From assembly GCF_041260665.1 (NCBI RefSeq), contig NZ_JBGCCT010000015.1, positions 62,001 to 126,000 of the forward strand: a DNA stretch of 64,000 nt, given 5' to 3'. The notes below the pieces were generated by a model. The model made no database searches and was not told the DNA's origin. It saw nothing but the letters and a program-made list of their open reading frames with translations. Every line of letters begins with the position of its first letter. The stretch's first letter is position 1. The translations under genes and the position numbers were made by a program. This document shows positions 16,320 to 24,032 of the stretch, one piece after another. The DNA comes from Catenulispora sp. GP43 (GTDB lineage Bacteria; Actinomycetota; Actinomycetes; Streptomycetales; Catenulisporaceae).

Positions 16320-17132
16320 ATGCCGATCCTCAAAGCACTGTTCCGGACCTGCCATCCTCTGCCCTCGCTGGCGATCACGGCGATGTTCGCGGCGCTGATC
16401 GTCCAGGCCGCCCCGCACGGCATCGGCCCCGCCGCGGCGATCCCGGCGGTGCTGCTCGGCGAGTTCTCGATCGGCTGGTCGAACGACTACTTCGACGCCG
16501 CGCGCGACGCGATGGCCGGGCGGACCGACAAACCGATCGTCTCCGGGGCGATCGCGCAGCGGACCGTGCTGATCGCCGGGGCGGTGGCGGTGGTGGCCTC
16601 GGTGGCGCTGGCGTTCTCGATCAACAGCGCCTGCGGGACCGTGGACCTCACCCAGATGGCGGCGGGCTGGTTCTACAACGCCGGGCTGAAGATCACACCG
16701 GTGTCGGGGCTGGCGTACGCGGTCGGGTTCGGGCTGATCCCGGAGTTCGCGACCAGCACCGCCCCGGGCGTGCCGGCGGCGCGGCCCGCGGTGCTGATCG
16801 CGGCGGCGCTGCTGGGGGTCGGCGGCCACCTGGCCAACGCGCTGCCGGACCTGGAGGGCGACCGGATCGCCGGCGTCCGGGGGCTGCCGAACGTGCTGGC
16901 GGACCGCTTCGGCGCGCCGGCGGTGCGCATCATCACGGTGCTGCTGTTGCTCGGCGCCTCGGGGTTCCTGGCGTTCTCCGGATCGCCGTGGCTGTGGCTC
17001 GGGTTCACACTCTCGGCGGTGATCGCCTGGCTGGGCCTGGGCGGCGAGGGCCGCGCGCCGTTCCTCGCGGCGCTGGCCATCGCCGGGATCGACGTGGCGA
17101 TGTTCGTCTTCGGCGGGGTGCCGCTGTCCTGA
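16320..17132 (+). CDS. UbiA-family prenyltransferase
   Basis: ATG 16320 follows GAGGAG at good spacing. The 270-residue protein has about eight membrane helices. Both Asp-rich motifs of the UbiA family are there: NDYFDAARDA (residues about 60-69) and DLEGDRIAG (about 179-187), which bind Mg2+ and the prenyl diphosphate. Such enzymes attach an isoprenoid chain to an aromatic acceptor. It sits directly before the type III polyketide synthase, whose resorcinol or quinone product could be the acceptor. The alternative is an acceptor from primary metabolism such as menaquinone or heme A, but those have different neighbours. Confidence 0.85.
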   Translation: MPILKALFRTCHPLPSLAITAMFAALIVQAAPHGIGPAAAIPAVLLGEFSIGWSNDYFDAARDAMAGRTDKPIVSGAIAQRTVLIAGAVAVVASVALAFSINSACGTVDLTQMAAGWFYNAGLKITPVSGLAYAVGFGLIPEFATSTAPGVPAARPAVLIAAALLGVGGHLANALPDLEGDRIAGVRGLPNVLADRFGAPAVRIITVLLLLGASGFLAFSGSPWLWLGFTLSAVIAWLGLGGEGRAPFLAALAIAGIDVAMFVFGGVPLS

Positions 17133-17218
17133 CCCGCGCATTATTCGGCCGCACACGGGTACCGGGTCATCTGACGCGCCCGCGTCAGCGATTCCGGCCA
17201 CCCGGCGAGGGAGTGAGA

Positions 17219-18292
17219 TTGTCCCGCATCGCGGCAGTCACCTCAGCACTCCCCACGCACCGCCACCGCCAGGCCGAACTGGCCGCCGCGACCGCCGACC
17301 TGTGCGCGCTCCCCGCCACCCGGCGCGCGCTGCTGGACCGGTTCTACGCCAACGCCGGGGTCGACACCCGGCACACCGTGCTCCCGCTGGCCGGCTACCG
17401 GCAGCTGAAGAGCCTCGACCGCGCGAACGACACCTACATCGAGCACGCCACCGACCTCGGCGAGCAGGCCGTCGACAGCGCCCTGCGACAGGCCGGGGTG
17501 GCCGCGGAGGACGTCGACCTGTTCGTCACGACCTCGGTCACCGGCGTGTCGGTCCCCTCCCTGGACGCCCGGCTGGTGCCGCGGCTGGGGATGCGGCCGG
17601 ACGTGAAGCGGGTGCCGATGTTCGGCCTGGGGTGCGTGGCCGGCGCGGCCGGGCTGTCGCGGATCCACGACTACCTGATGGCCTGGCCGGACCACACGGC
17701 GGTCCTGCTGGCGGTCGAGCTGTGCTCGCTGAACGTGCCGCTGGTCGACGCCACAGTGCCCGACCTGGTGGTCAGTGCCCTGTTCGGGGACGGCGCCGGG
17801 GCCGTGGTGGTGCGCGGCGCCGGCCGGATGCGCGGCGCCGGCGGGAGCGGATCGGGCGTCCGGATCGTCGCGACCCGCAGCGAGCTGTGCCCGAACACCC
17901 ACGACGTGCTCGGCTGGCGCTTGGGCCCGCACGGGTTCCGCATCGTGCTGACCACCGAGCTCGCCGAGGTGGTGGAGCGAGAGCTCGGCAGCGTGGTCAA
18001 ACGTTTCCTGGCCGACCACGGGCTGCAGGTCCCTGATGTGGTCGCGTGGGTCGTGCACCCCGGCGGCCCGAAGGTGATCGACGCGGTGCGCGACTCGCTG
18101 GAGCTGTCCGAGGACCGGGTGGCCACGGCGCGCGCGGCACTGGCCGAGGCCGGCAACCTGTCCTCGGCGTCGATCGTGCACGTGCTGGGCAAGGAGCTGG
18201 CCGCGCCGGACGCCGGGCCGGGCCCGATGATGGTCGTGGGCCTGGGCCCCGGGGTGAGCATCGAGCTGCTGCTGCTGGAGCGGCTCGGATGA
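17219..18292 (+). CDS. Type III polyketide synthase (chalcone/alkylresorcinol synthase-like)
   Basis: TTG 17219 is preferred because GAGGGA precedes it by six bases; GTG 17213 is also possible. The 357-residue enzyme has the catalytic triad Cys139 (MFGLGCVAGAAG), His280 (HPGGPKVID) and Asn313 (GNLSSASI), plus the C-terminal GLGPGVSIE loop. It condenses malonyl-CoA units onto a starter acyl-CoA without an acyl carrier protein. Its neighbours (ICMT-like methyltransferase, then FAD monooxygenase) match the order I recall for the Streptomyces griseus srsA-srsB-srsC phenolic lipid operon. A lipid-starter alkylresorcinol or pyrone is therefore the best guess. It is translationally coupled to the next gene. 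Confidence 0.9.
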   Translation: MSRIAAVTSALPTHRHRQAELAAATADLCALPATRRALLDRFYANAGVDTRHTVLPLAGYRQLKSLDRANDTYIEHATDLGEQAVDSALRQAGVAAEDVDLFVTTSVTGVSVPSLDARLVPRLGMRPDVKRVPMFGLGCVAGAAGLSRIHDYLMAWPDHTAVLLAVELCSLNVPLVDATVPDLVVSALFGDGAGAVVVRGAGRMRGAGGSGSGVRIVATRSELCPNTHDVLGWRLGPHGFRIVLTTELAEVVERELGSVVKRFLADHGLQVPDVVAWVVHPGGPKVIDAVRDSLELSEDRVATARAALAEAGNLSSASIVHVLGKELAAPDAGPGPMMVVGLGPGVSIELLLLERLG

Positions 18293-18816
18293 TCGTCTAC
18301 TACGCGCTGGTCGTCGCCACGTGCTTCGAACGGCTCGCGGAACTTGTCGTGGCCAAGCGGAACGCGGCATGGAGCCTGGCGCGCGGCGGGGTGGAGAGCG
18401 GCCGCGGGCACTATCCGCCGATGGTGCTGCTGCACACCGGGCTGCTGGCCGGCTGCCTGATCGAGCCGGCGGTCGCGCACCGGTCGTTCGTCCCGGCGCT
18501 CGGGATCCCGATGCTGGTGCTGGCGATCGGCTCGCAGGCGCTGCGCTGGTGGTGCATCAGGACCCTGGGGCATCAGTGGAACACCCGCGTGATCGTGGTG
18601 CCGGGCCTGCCATTGGTGGACGCCGGGCCCTACCGGTGGTTCGCGCATCCGAACTACGTGGCGGTCGTGGTCGAGGGCTTCGCGCTGCCGCTGGCCGGTT
18701 CGGCGTGGGTGACGGCGGCGTGCTTCACGGTACTGAACGCCGTACTGCTGACCGTGCGGCTGCGCTGCGAGACCAGGGCGCTGGGTTCGGCGGAAGAGCT
18801 GTGTTCGACGTCCTGA
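18289..18816 (+). CDS. ICMT-family membrane methyltransferase (SrsB-like)
   Basis: The 175-residue protein overlaps the polyketide synthase stop (ATGA). It has four to five hydrophobic helices and the C-terminal isoprenylcysteine carboxyl methyltransferase signature (GPYRWFAHPNYVAVVVEGFA near residue 110) that binds SAM. In type III PKS clusters such proteins methylate the hydroxyl of alkylresorcinols at the membrane; that role is inferred here from position. It has no apparent link to protein prenylation. Confidence 0.85.
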   Translation: MIVYYALVVATCFERLAELVVAKRNAAWSLARGGVESGRGHYPPMVLLHTGLLAGCLIEPAVAHRSFVPALGIPMLVLAIGSQALRWWCIRTLGHQWNTRVIVVPGLPLVDAGPYRWFAHPNYVAVVVEGFALPLAGSAWVTAACFTVLNAVLLTVRLRCETRALGSAEELCSTS

Positions 18817-19892
18817 TCGTCGGCGGCGGCCCGATCGGTCTGGCGACGGCGTGCTACGCGACCGAGGCGGGGCTCACGGCGGCCGTCGCCGAGCCCCGGA
18901 CCGGTCCGATCGACAAGGCCTGCGGCGAGGGACTGATGCCCCCCGCGGTGGCCGCTCTGCGGGCGCTCGGCGTGGATCCGCCCGGCCGGCGGCTGCGCGG
19001 CATCCGGTACCGCGACGCGCGCCACAGCGTGGACGCGGAGTTCCGCAGCGGCCCGGGGCGCGGGGTCCGGCGCACCGTGCTGCACGAGGCGCTGGCGAAG
19101 CGGGCGGCGAGCGCCGGAGTCGTCATGCTGCCCGAGCGGGTCACAGAGTTCCGGCAAACAGAGTTCCGGCAAACAGAGTTCCGGCAAACAGAGTTCCGAC
19201 AAACAGAGTTCCGGCAGTCTGGCGGCGGCGTGCAGGCCTCGGGGATCACGGCCCGGTACCTCGTGGCCGCCGACGGCCTGCACTCCCCGATCCGGCGTGC
19301 CTGCGGTCTGGACCCGGAGCCGGCCCGGCACGCGCGGTACGGCCTGCGCCGGCACTTCCAGACCGCGCCGTGGACCGACTTCGTCGAAGTGCACTGGTCC
19401 TCACTCGGACCCGCTTCGGAGGCCTACGTCACCCCGGTCGGCGACGGCCTGGTGGGCGTGGCGATCCTCGGCCCGCCCGGCGCCGCCTTCGCCGACCGGC
19501 TGGCCGCCTTCCCGGAACTGCGCGAGCGGCTCGCCGGGGCCGCGGCCGGGCCGGTGCGCGGGGCCGGGCCGCTGCGGCAGGCGGTGCGCCGCCGGGTCGC
19601 GCCGGGCGGCCGGATCCTGCTGGTCGGCGATGCCTCGGGCTACGTGGACGCGCTCACCGGCGAGGGCATCAGCGTCGGGCTGGCGCAGGCCCGGGTGCTC
19701 GCGGAGTGCCTGGCGGCGGGCCGTCCCGGGGACTACGAACGGCAGTGGCGCCGGGTGTCCCGGCGCTCCAACGCGCTGACCGCCGCGCTGCTGGCGGCCC
19801 GCCGCAACCCGGTGCTGGGCCCGCGCGTCGTCCCGGCGGCCGGGGCGCTCCCGGCGGTGTTCGGCGGCGCGGTGCGGCTCATCACCGGCTGA
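18801..19892 (+). CDS. FAD-dependent monooxygenase (SrsC-like) with a TEFRQ tandem-repeat insert
   Basis: The start is GTG 18801, overlapping the ICMT gene by 16 bp, with GGAAG upstream. The 363-residue flavoprotein has the dinucleotide motif VLIVGGGPIGLATA at the N-terminus, a central AADGLHSPIRRA (the DG motif), and ILLVGDASGYVDALTGEGI for FAD ribityl binding. These are features of aromatic hydroxylases. It would hydroxylate the resorcinol ring, leading to a quinone. Five copies of a 15-bp repeat add VTEFRQ-type repeats around residues 114-139, in the strand region before the DG motif. The repeat is in frame and may vary in copy number. Confidence 0.87.
   Translation: MFDVLIVGGGPIGLATACYATEAGLTAAVAEPRTGPIDKACGEGLMPPAVAALRALGVDPPGRRLRGIRYRDARHSVDAEFRSGPGRGVRRTVLHEALAKRAASAGVVMLPERVTEFRQTEFRQTEFRQTEFRQTEFRQSGGGVQASGITARYLVAADGLHSPIRRACGLDPEPARHARYGLRRHFQTAPWTDFVEVHWSSLGPASEAYVTPVGDGLVGVAILGPPGAAFADRLAAFPELRERLAGAAAGPVRGAGPLRQAVRRRVAPGGRILLVGDASGYVDALTGEGISVGLAQARVLAECLAAGRPGDYERQWRRVSRRSNALTAALLAARRNPVLGPRVVPAAGALPAVFGGAVRLITG
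19143..19217 (+). repeat. 15-bp x 5 in-frame tandem repeat
   Basis: The unit ACAGAGTTCCGGCAA occurs five times head to tail, with one substitution in copy 4 and one at the end of copy 5. Each unit encodes TEFRQ. Its lower GC content stands out from the surrounding gene. The unit is a multiple of three, so gain or loss of copies keeps the reading frame. Confidence 0.95.
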
Positions 19893-19923
19893 CCTGGCCA
19901 TCGCCGGGGTTGTCAAGGGTATT

Positions 19924-19988
19924 CACCCGTACGGGTGTTCACCGGTGATCACCGAAGAGTTCACAAGAACCTGCCGTGAGAGTACATT
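19924..19988 (+). promoter_or_regulatory. Promoter with two adjacent palindromes before the MFS gene
   Basis: A sigma70-like promoter is visible: TTCACA (19960-19965), a 17-bp spacer, then TACATT (19983-19988), which implies a leader of about 100 nt before the transporter. Directly upstream lie two perfect palindromes, CACCCGTACGGGTG (19924-19937) and CGGTGATCACCG (19943-19954). They are positioned for a dimeric regulator. No cognate regulator gene is adjacent. Confidence 0.5.
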
Positions 19989-20092
19989 GACGTACCGTGG
20001 CACGCGCAATCACCCAGTGTCACGGAAACCAGGGTGTTGACACGCAGCCGTAGGTCGGATCCTGGGCGCCGAGAACCGGGGGATGGGGGAGC

Positions 20093-21364
20093 ATGGCCGA
20101 CTCTGACAAAGCACCGCTCCCCCGCCATTTCTGGTGGTACTTCGTCGCCGGTGCGGTGTCCTGGCTCGGCGACGGCGTCATCGTCGTCGGCTTCCCGCTG
20201 CTGGCCGCCGGCCTGACCTCCTCGCCGCTGGGGATCGCGGCCGTGGTCGTCACCCAGCGGGCGGCGCCGATGCTGCTCTCGCTGCCGGCCGGGGCGCTGG
20301 CCGACCGCTGGAACGCCCGGGTGACCGCGGTGGCCACCAACGTGGCGCAGGCGGTGCTGTTCACGGTCGCCGCGGTGCTGGTCGCCGGGAACCACATCGG
20401 GCTGCTCTCGCTGATCGTCATCGCGTTCCTGGCCGACGCGCTCGGGACGCTGTTCACCTGCGCCAACGGCGCGCTGCTCGCGGACGTGGTGGAGCCGGCG
20501 CAGTACGGCGCGGCCAACACCTGGATCCGGGCCGCCAACACGCTGATCGCGTTCGTCATCGGCCCCGGCGTCGGCGGCCTGCTCTACGCCACCGGCCGCC
20601 AGCTGCCGCTGATCATCGACGCCTGCTCGTTCCTGGCCGCGGCCGCGGTGCTGACGGCGCTGCGGCTGCCGAACTCCCGCCCGCAGCCGGCCCGCACCGG
20701 CCGGCACTTCCTCACGGAGGTGAAGGAGGGCCTGCGGATCTCCTTCGGCCCCGGCCCCATGCGCCTGATGGCCGCGATGATCGGCACGATGACGCTGGCC
20801 CAGGCCGGCTCGGTCGCGGCGATCGTGGTGCTCGGCACGCACACCGTGGGGCTGGGCAAGACCGGCTTCGGCTGGACGCTGGCGGCCGGGAACGTCGCGG
20901 CGGTGGCCGTCATGCTGTCCATCGGGCGGCTCGCCAAGCTGCGGACGTCCTCGGCGGTCCTGGTCTGCCTGGTCTTCGGGATCATCGGCGAGCTCCTGCT
21001 GGGCACCGCGCACAGCGGCCCGCAGATGTCGCTCGGCCTGGCCATGGACGCCGCCGGGGTCCTGATCATCACCGTCGCGCTGACCACCGCGCGCATGCGC
21101 CTGGTCCCGCGCGAGATGCTCGGCCGGATGACCGGCGGCTACCAGACGCTGATGTACACGGCCGGCACGGTCGGCACCCTGGTCGGCGGGGCGCTGGCCG
21201 AGTCCAGCGGGCGGCTGCCGTACCTGGTGTGCGCGGCGGTCTACGCCGCGGTGCTGGCGACGTCTTTCCGGCGGGTGCGCGGGCTGGACGCGCAGCCGGA
21301 GCCGGCCGCCGCGCCGGTCACCATTCCGGCCCAGGGCGCCGCGGCCGTCGAGGTCGTGGACTGA
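20093..21364 (+). CDS. MFS transporter, DHA3-like drug/metabolite exporter
   Basis: This 423-residue protein has about twelve hydrophobic helices. ADRWNARVTAVATN after helix 2 is the cytoplasmic loop motif of the major facilitator superfamily, and the sequence resembles MefA/EntS-like exporters. It follows the FAD monooxygenase on the same strand, after a 200-bp gap with its own promoter. The likely role is export of, or self-resistance to, the cluster product. That function is inferred from location. Confidence 0.8.
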   Translation: MADSDKAPLPRHFWWYFVAGAVSWLGDGVIVVGFPLLAAGLTSSPLGIAAVVVTQRAAPMLLSLPAGALADRWNARVTAVATNVAQAVLFTVAAVLVAGNHIGLLSLIVIAFLADALGTLFTCANGALLADVVEPAQYGAANTWIRAANTLIAFVIGPGVGGLLYATGRQLPLIIDACSFLAAAAVLTALRLPNSRPQPARTGRHFLTEVKEGLRISFGPGPMRLMAAMIGTMTLAQAGSVAAIVVLGTHTVGLGKTGFGWTLAAGNVAAVAVMLSIGRLAKLRTSSAVLVCLVFGIIGELLLGTAHSGPQMSLGLAMDAAGVLIITVALTTARMRLVPREMLGRMTGGYQTLMYTAGTVGTLVGGALAESSGRLPYLVCAAVYAAVLATSFRRVRGLDAQPEPAAAPVTIPAQGAAAVEVVD

Positions 21365-21424
21365 GGCCTGAGACACCGCCGCCACGGCGGAGGCCGAGGG
21401 GCGATGTCCCAAGCGGGTCCCGTC

Positions 21425-22627
21425 CTACGTCGCCGAGAAGGGCGGCATCGTGGTGTCGTTGATCACCGCGCTCCACAGCTGCGCGGACTTGGTCTTGTCC
21501 CACAGGATGCAGGACCCGACCCCCGGGACGTTGTAGTCCTCGTTCGCGATCGGCACCACGATGGTGTGGCCGCTGCCGCCGCTGACGCCCTTCATGTGCT
21601 GGAACATGTCGTACAGGTCGCCCAGGCTGGTGCCGTCGTTCACCTTGAACGCGGCGAGCGAGTTGTCCAGCACCGGGACCAGCTTGAACGGGTTCATGAT
21701 CACCCCGGCGGAGGACACCTTGTGCGCCAGGGCCGCCAGGAAGGCGCGCTGGCGCTGCATCCGGCCGATGTCGCCGAGCGGGTCGGCGTACCGCTCCCGC
21801 ACGTAGGCCAGGGCCTGGGCGCCGTTGAGGGTCTGGCAGCCGGCCTTGAGGTTCGCGCCGGACAGCTCGTCCTTGATCGGCTTGTCCAGGCACATGCCCA
21901 CGCCGCCGACCGCGTCGGTGACCTTCACGAAGCCGCCGAAGCCGACCTCGGCGAAGTGGTCGATGCGCACCCCGGTGGTGACCTCGATGGTCTTGATCAG
22001 CAGCGGGGCGTCCCCGAAGGCGTAGGCGGCGTTGAGCTTGTTCTTCGACTCCTTGTGCTGCTTGCCCTTGCTGTCGGTCCAGGCCGGGATGGTGACGTAG
22101 GAGTCACGCGGCAGGCTGATCAGCGAGGTCCCGTCGGACCCGGAGTGCAGGATCATCATCGAGTCGGTCCGCGAGGTGTCCCCGGTCACAGCCCCGGTCC
22201 CGGTGTGCAGCGCGTCCTGCTGGTCCTGGGTCAGCCCCTCCCGGCTGTCACTGCCGACCAGCAGCCAGTTGGTCCCCTTGCCCTCGGCCGGACGGCCCGG
22301 GTAGTCGGAGATCACATTCTCGTGCCGGATCTCCCCGGAGGCATGGAAGTAGAGCCAGGTCGCATACCCCCCGACCAGCAGCACCAGGGCCAGCGTCCCG
22401 GCCAGGATCCGCCGGGGCCAGCTGAAACGGCGCACCTTGGGCGGCCGGGGACCACCCCCGCCGCCCCGTCCCCCCGGCCGACTCCCCCGCAGCCGGTCCC
22501 ACCTGGAGGGCGGACGCAACTCCACGGTGGGCTCGGGCTCCTGCGGGGTCCAGCCACCCGGCTGCTGGGGATTCCAGCCACCGGGCTCCTGCGGGGTCCA
22601 GCCATCACCACCATATGCACCACTCAT
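21425..22627 (-). CDS. LytR-CpsA-Psr (LCP) family cell-wall ligase
   Basis: ATG 22627 is chosen (MSGAYGGDGWTPQEP). The 400-residue protein has a cytoplasmic N-terminus with three GGW-x-PQ-x-P repeats, a basic stretch and one membrane helix (about 74-97). The extracellular LCP domain follows: WLLVGSDSREG, SRTDSMMILH, ISLPRDSYV and YVRERYADPLGDIGRMQRQ. The Arg/Asp residues in these motifs bind the lipid-linked pyrophosphate. LCP enzymes attach teichoic acid-like or arabinogalactan polymers to peptidoglycan. It is monocistronic and convergent with the MFS gene. Confidence 0.9.
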   Translation of the reverse strand: MSGAYGGDGWTPQEPGGWNPQQPGGWTPQEPEPTVELRPPSRWDRLRGSRPGGRGGGGGPRPPKVRRFSWPRRILAGTLALVLLVGGYATWLYFHASGEIRHENVISDYPGRPAEGKGTNWLLVGSDSREGLTQDQQDALHTGTGAVTGDTSRTDSMMILHSGSDGTSLISLPRDSYVTIPAWTDSKGKQHKESKNKLNAAYAFGDAPLLIKTIEVTTGVRIDHFAEVGFGGFVKVTDAVGGVGMCLDKPIKDELSGANLKAGCQTLNGAQALAYVRERYADPLGDIGRMQRQRAFLAALAHKVSSAGVIMNPFKLVPVLDNSLAAFKVNDGTSLGDLYDMFQHMKGVSGGSGHTIVVPIANEDYNVPGVGSCILWDKTKSAQLWSAVINDTTMPPFSAT

Positions 22628-22812
22628 GACACCGACCCTGCCATCCCCAGGTCCCGAAAGCCCCAAGACCGGGTAATAAGTCGGCAACGGTGCCCCGGAC
22701 CCGCCCCCGGTGGCCACGACGTGGCCGAACCCCGACGTCCGGTTAACGATTTCGGGACGCGGGCCGTGGTCTGCTAATGTTTCACCCGTCAACGCGACAC
22801 CGGCAAGATCAA

Positions 22813-22885
22813 GCGCCGCTAGCTCAATTGGCAGAGCAGCGGACTCTTAATCCGCGGGTTCGGGGTTCAAGTCCCTGGCGGCGCA
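22813..22885 (+). tRNA. tRNA-Lys (CTT)
   Basis: A full cloverleaf can be folded. The acceptor stem GCGCCGC pairs with GCGGCGC, the D-arm contains AGCTCAATTGGCAGAGC, and the anticodon stem-loop is GCGGA-CTCTTAA-TCCGC with anticodon CTT. The T-arm loop is TTCAAGT. The discriminator base is A and the 3' CCA is not encoded (the sequence continues ACCC). No integrase or repeated 3' end is nearby, so it shows no sign of being an attachment site. Confidence 0.97.
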
Positions 22886-22897
22886 CCCGTAGCACAT

Positions 22898-22928
22898 CCC
22901 CTGGCAGCTCAGCTGGCCGGGGGTTTTG
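22898..22928 (+). terminator. Terminator after tRNA-Lys
   Basis: An imperfect GC-rich stem (CCCCTGGC ... GGCCGGGG) is followed by TTTTGTG. It lies directly downstream of the tRNA gene. Confidence 0.6.
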
Positions 22929-22972
22929 TGTTTCCGGCCTCGAACTCAGCTCACCTCGTCTCTTTCCGCCGG

Positions 22973-23013
22973 GTGGCTACCTTACCGAAAAGTGGCTACT
23001 TCCCATCGGTAAG
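22973..23013 (+). promoter_or_regulatory. Operator-like repeats upstream of the secreted propeller gene
   Basis: Two direct copies of GTGGCTAC (22973-22980 and 22992-22999) overlap an inverted repeat CTTACCGA/TCGGTAAG (22981-22988 and 23006-23013, 17-bp spacer). The CTTACCG/GTAAG arms resemble sites bound by HxlR/MarR-type regulators in actinomycetes. No regulator gene is adjacent. Confidence 0.4.
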
Positions 23014-23072
23014 TCACCAGGTCAGCATGAGCATGTGCCGCGGGAGGCCGCGGCGGAAACGAGGATTCGTTC

Positions 23073-24032
23073 ATGCTGCGACGGACACTGGTGACCCTGG
23101 CCGCGACGGGGGTCGCCCTGGCCGCCCTCCCGGCCACGGCCATGGCTGCGACCGCCCGACACCACAAACAGGGTCCTTACACGATCACCGTCGACGGCCA
23201 GAACGCTTTCCCCGAAAGCATCGCGGCCGACACCCACGACATGTACACCGGGAGCATCGACGACGGCACCGTCTACCGCGGACGCCTGGGAACCAAGACG
23301 CTCGAACCCTTCCTCCCGGCCGGCACGGACGGCCGCACCCAGGTCACGGGCATCAAAATCGCCGGCGACCGGCTCCTGGTCGCGGGCGCCTTCACCGGCC
23401 GCTTCTTCGTTTACACCAAGACCGGCAAGCTCGTCGCCTCCTACACCGTTCCCGACACCGGCGAGAAGACCCTCGTCAACGACGAGGCGGTGGCCCCGAA
23501 TGGAGACGTCTACATCACCGACTCCCTGCGTGCGGTGGTCTACCGCGTCCCGGCCGCCGAGGTCCACGCCCGGGCCACCGGAATCCACCGCGCCCTGCAG
23601 GTCGCCTATCACCTGCCGGACTACGTGGCCGGCACGTCCAACGGCAACGGCATCGTCGCCACCCCGGACGGCAAGTCCCTGATCATCGGGTACTGGTACA
23701 GCGGCGCCCTCTACCGGCTGACCCTGGCCACCGGCGAGGTCCGCAAGATCGACGCGCCGCCGCTGGCCAGTGCCGACGGGATGGTGCTGCACGGCGACAC
23801 CCTCTACATCGCGCGTTCCGTGAACAACGACGTCGCCACCCTGCGGCTGTCCCAGCACGACAGCCGCGGCACGCTCGTCTCCGAGCGCACCTACCCGGGA
23901 GCCGACACCACCACCGGCATCGCCGTCGCCGGGGACCGATTGCTGGTGACCAACTCCCAGATGGACACCTACCTCTACGGCGCTCCGCTGACCAGCCCCG
24001 TGTTCACCGTGGAGAACCTGCCGTTGCGTTAA
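23073..24032 (+). CDS. Secreted SMP-30/NHL-type beta-propeller protein
   Basis: ATG 23073 follows GAGGA. The 319-residue precursor has a Sec signal peptide ending near ATAMAATA. The remainder shows repeated blades: AADTHDMYTGSIDDGTVYRG, APNGDVYITDSLRAVVYRV, TPDGKSLIIGYWYSGALYRL and AGDRLLVTNSQMDTYLYG. These are typical of SMP-30/gluconolactonase-like or NHL-type six-bladed propellers. Such proteins are often secreted lactonases or have no known activity; metal ligands cannot be assigned by eye. It ends tail to tail with the HD oxygenase gene, sharing the TTAA of both stop codons. Confidence 0.75.
   Translation: MLRRTLVTLAATGVALAALPATAMAATARHHKQGPYTITVDGQNAFPESIAADTHDMYTGSIDDGTVYRGRLGTKTLEPFLPAGTDGRTQVTGIKIAGDRLLVAGAFTGRFFVYTKTGKLVASYTVPDTGEKTLVNDEAVAPNGDVYITDSLRAVVYRVPAAEVHARATGIHRALQVAYHLPDYVAGTSNGNGIVATPDGKSLIIGYWYSGALYRLTLATGEVRKIDAPPLASADGMVLHGDTLYIARSVNNDVATLRLSQHDSRGTLVSERTYPGADTTTGIAVAGDRLLVTNSQMDTYLYGAPLTSPVFTVENLPLR

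Noticed and set aside
19143-19217. Short regular repeats as a possible CRISPR array
   Set aside because: The units are directly adjacent with no spacers and encode TEFRQ in frame inside an enzyme gene.
22813-22885. tRNA-Lys as an integration site of a mobile element
   Set aside because: No integrase, no direct repeat of the tRNA 3' end, and ordinary genes on both sides.
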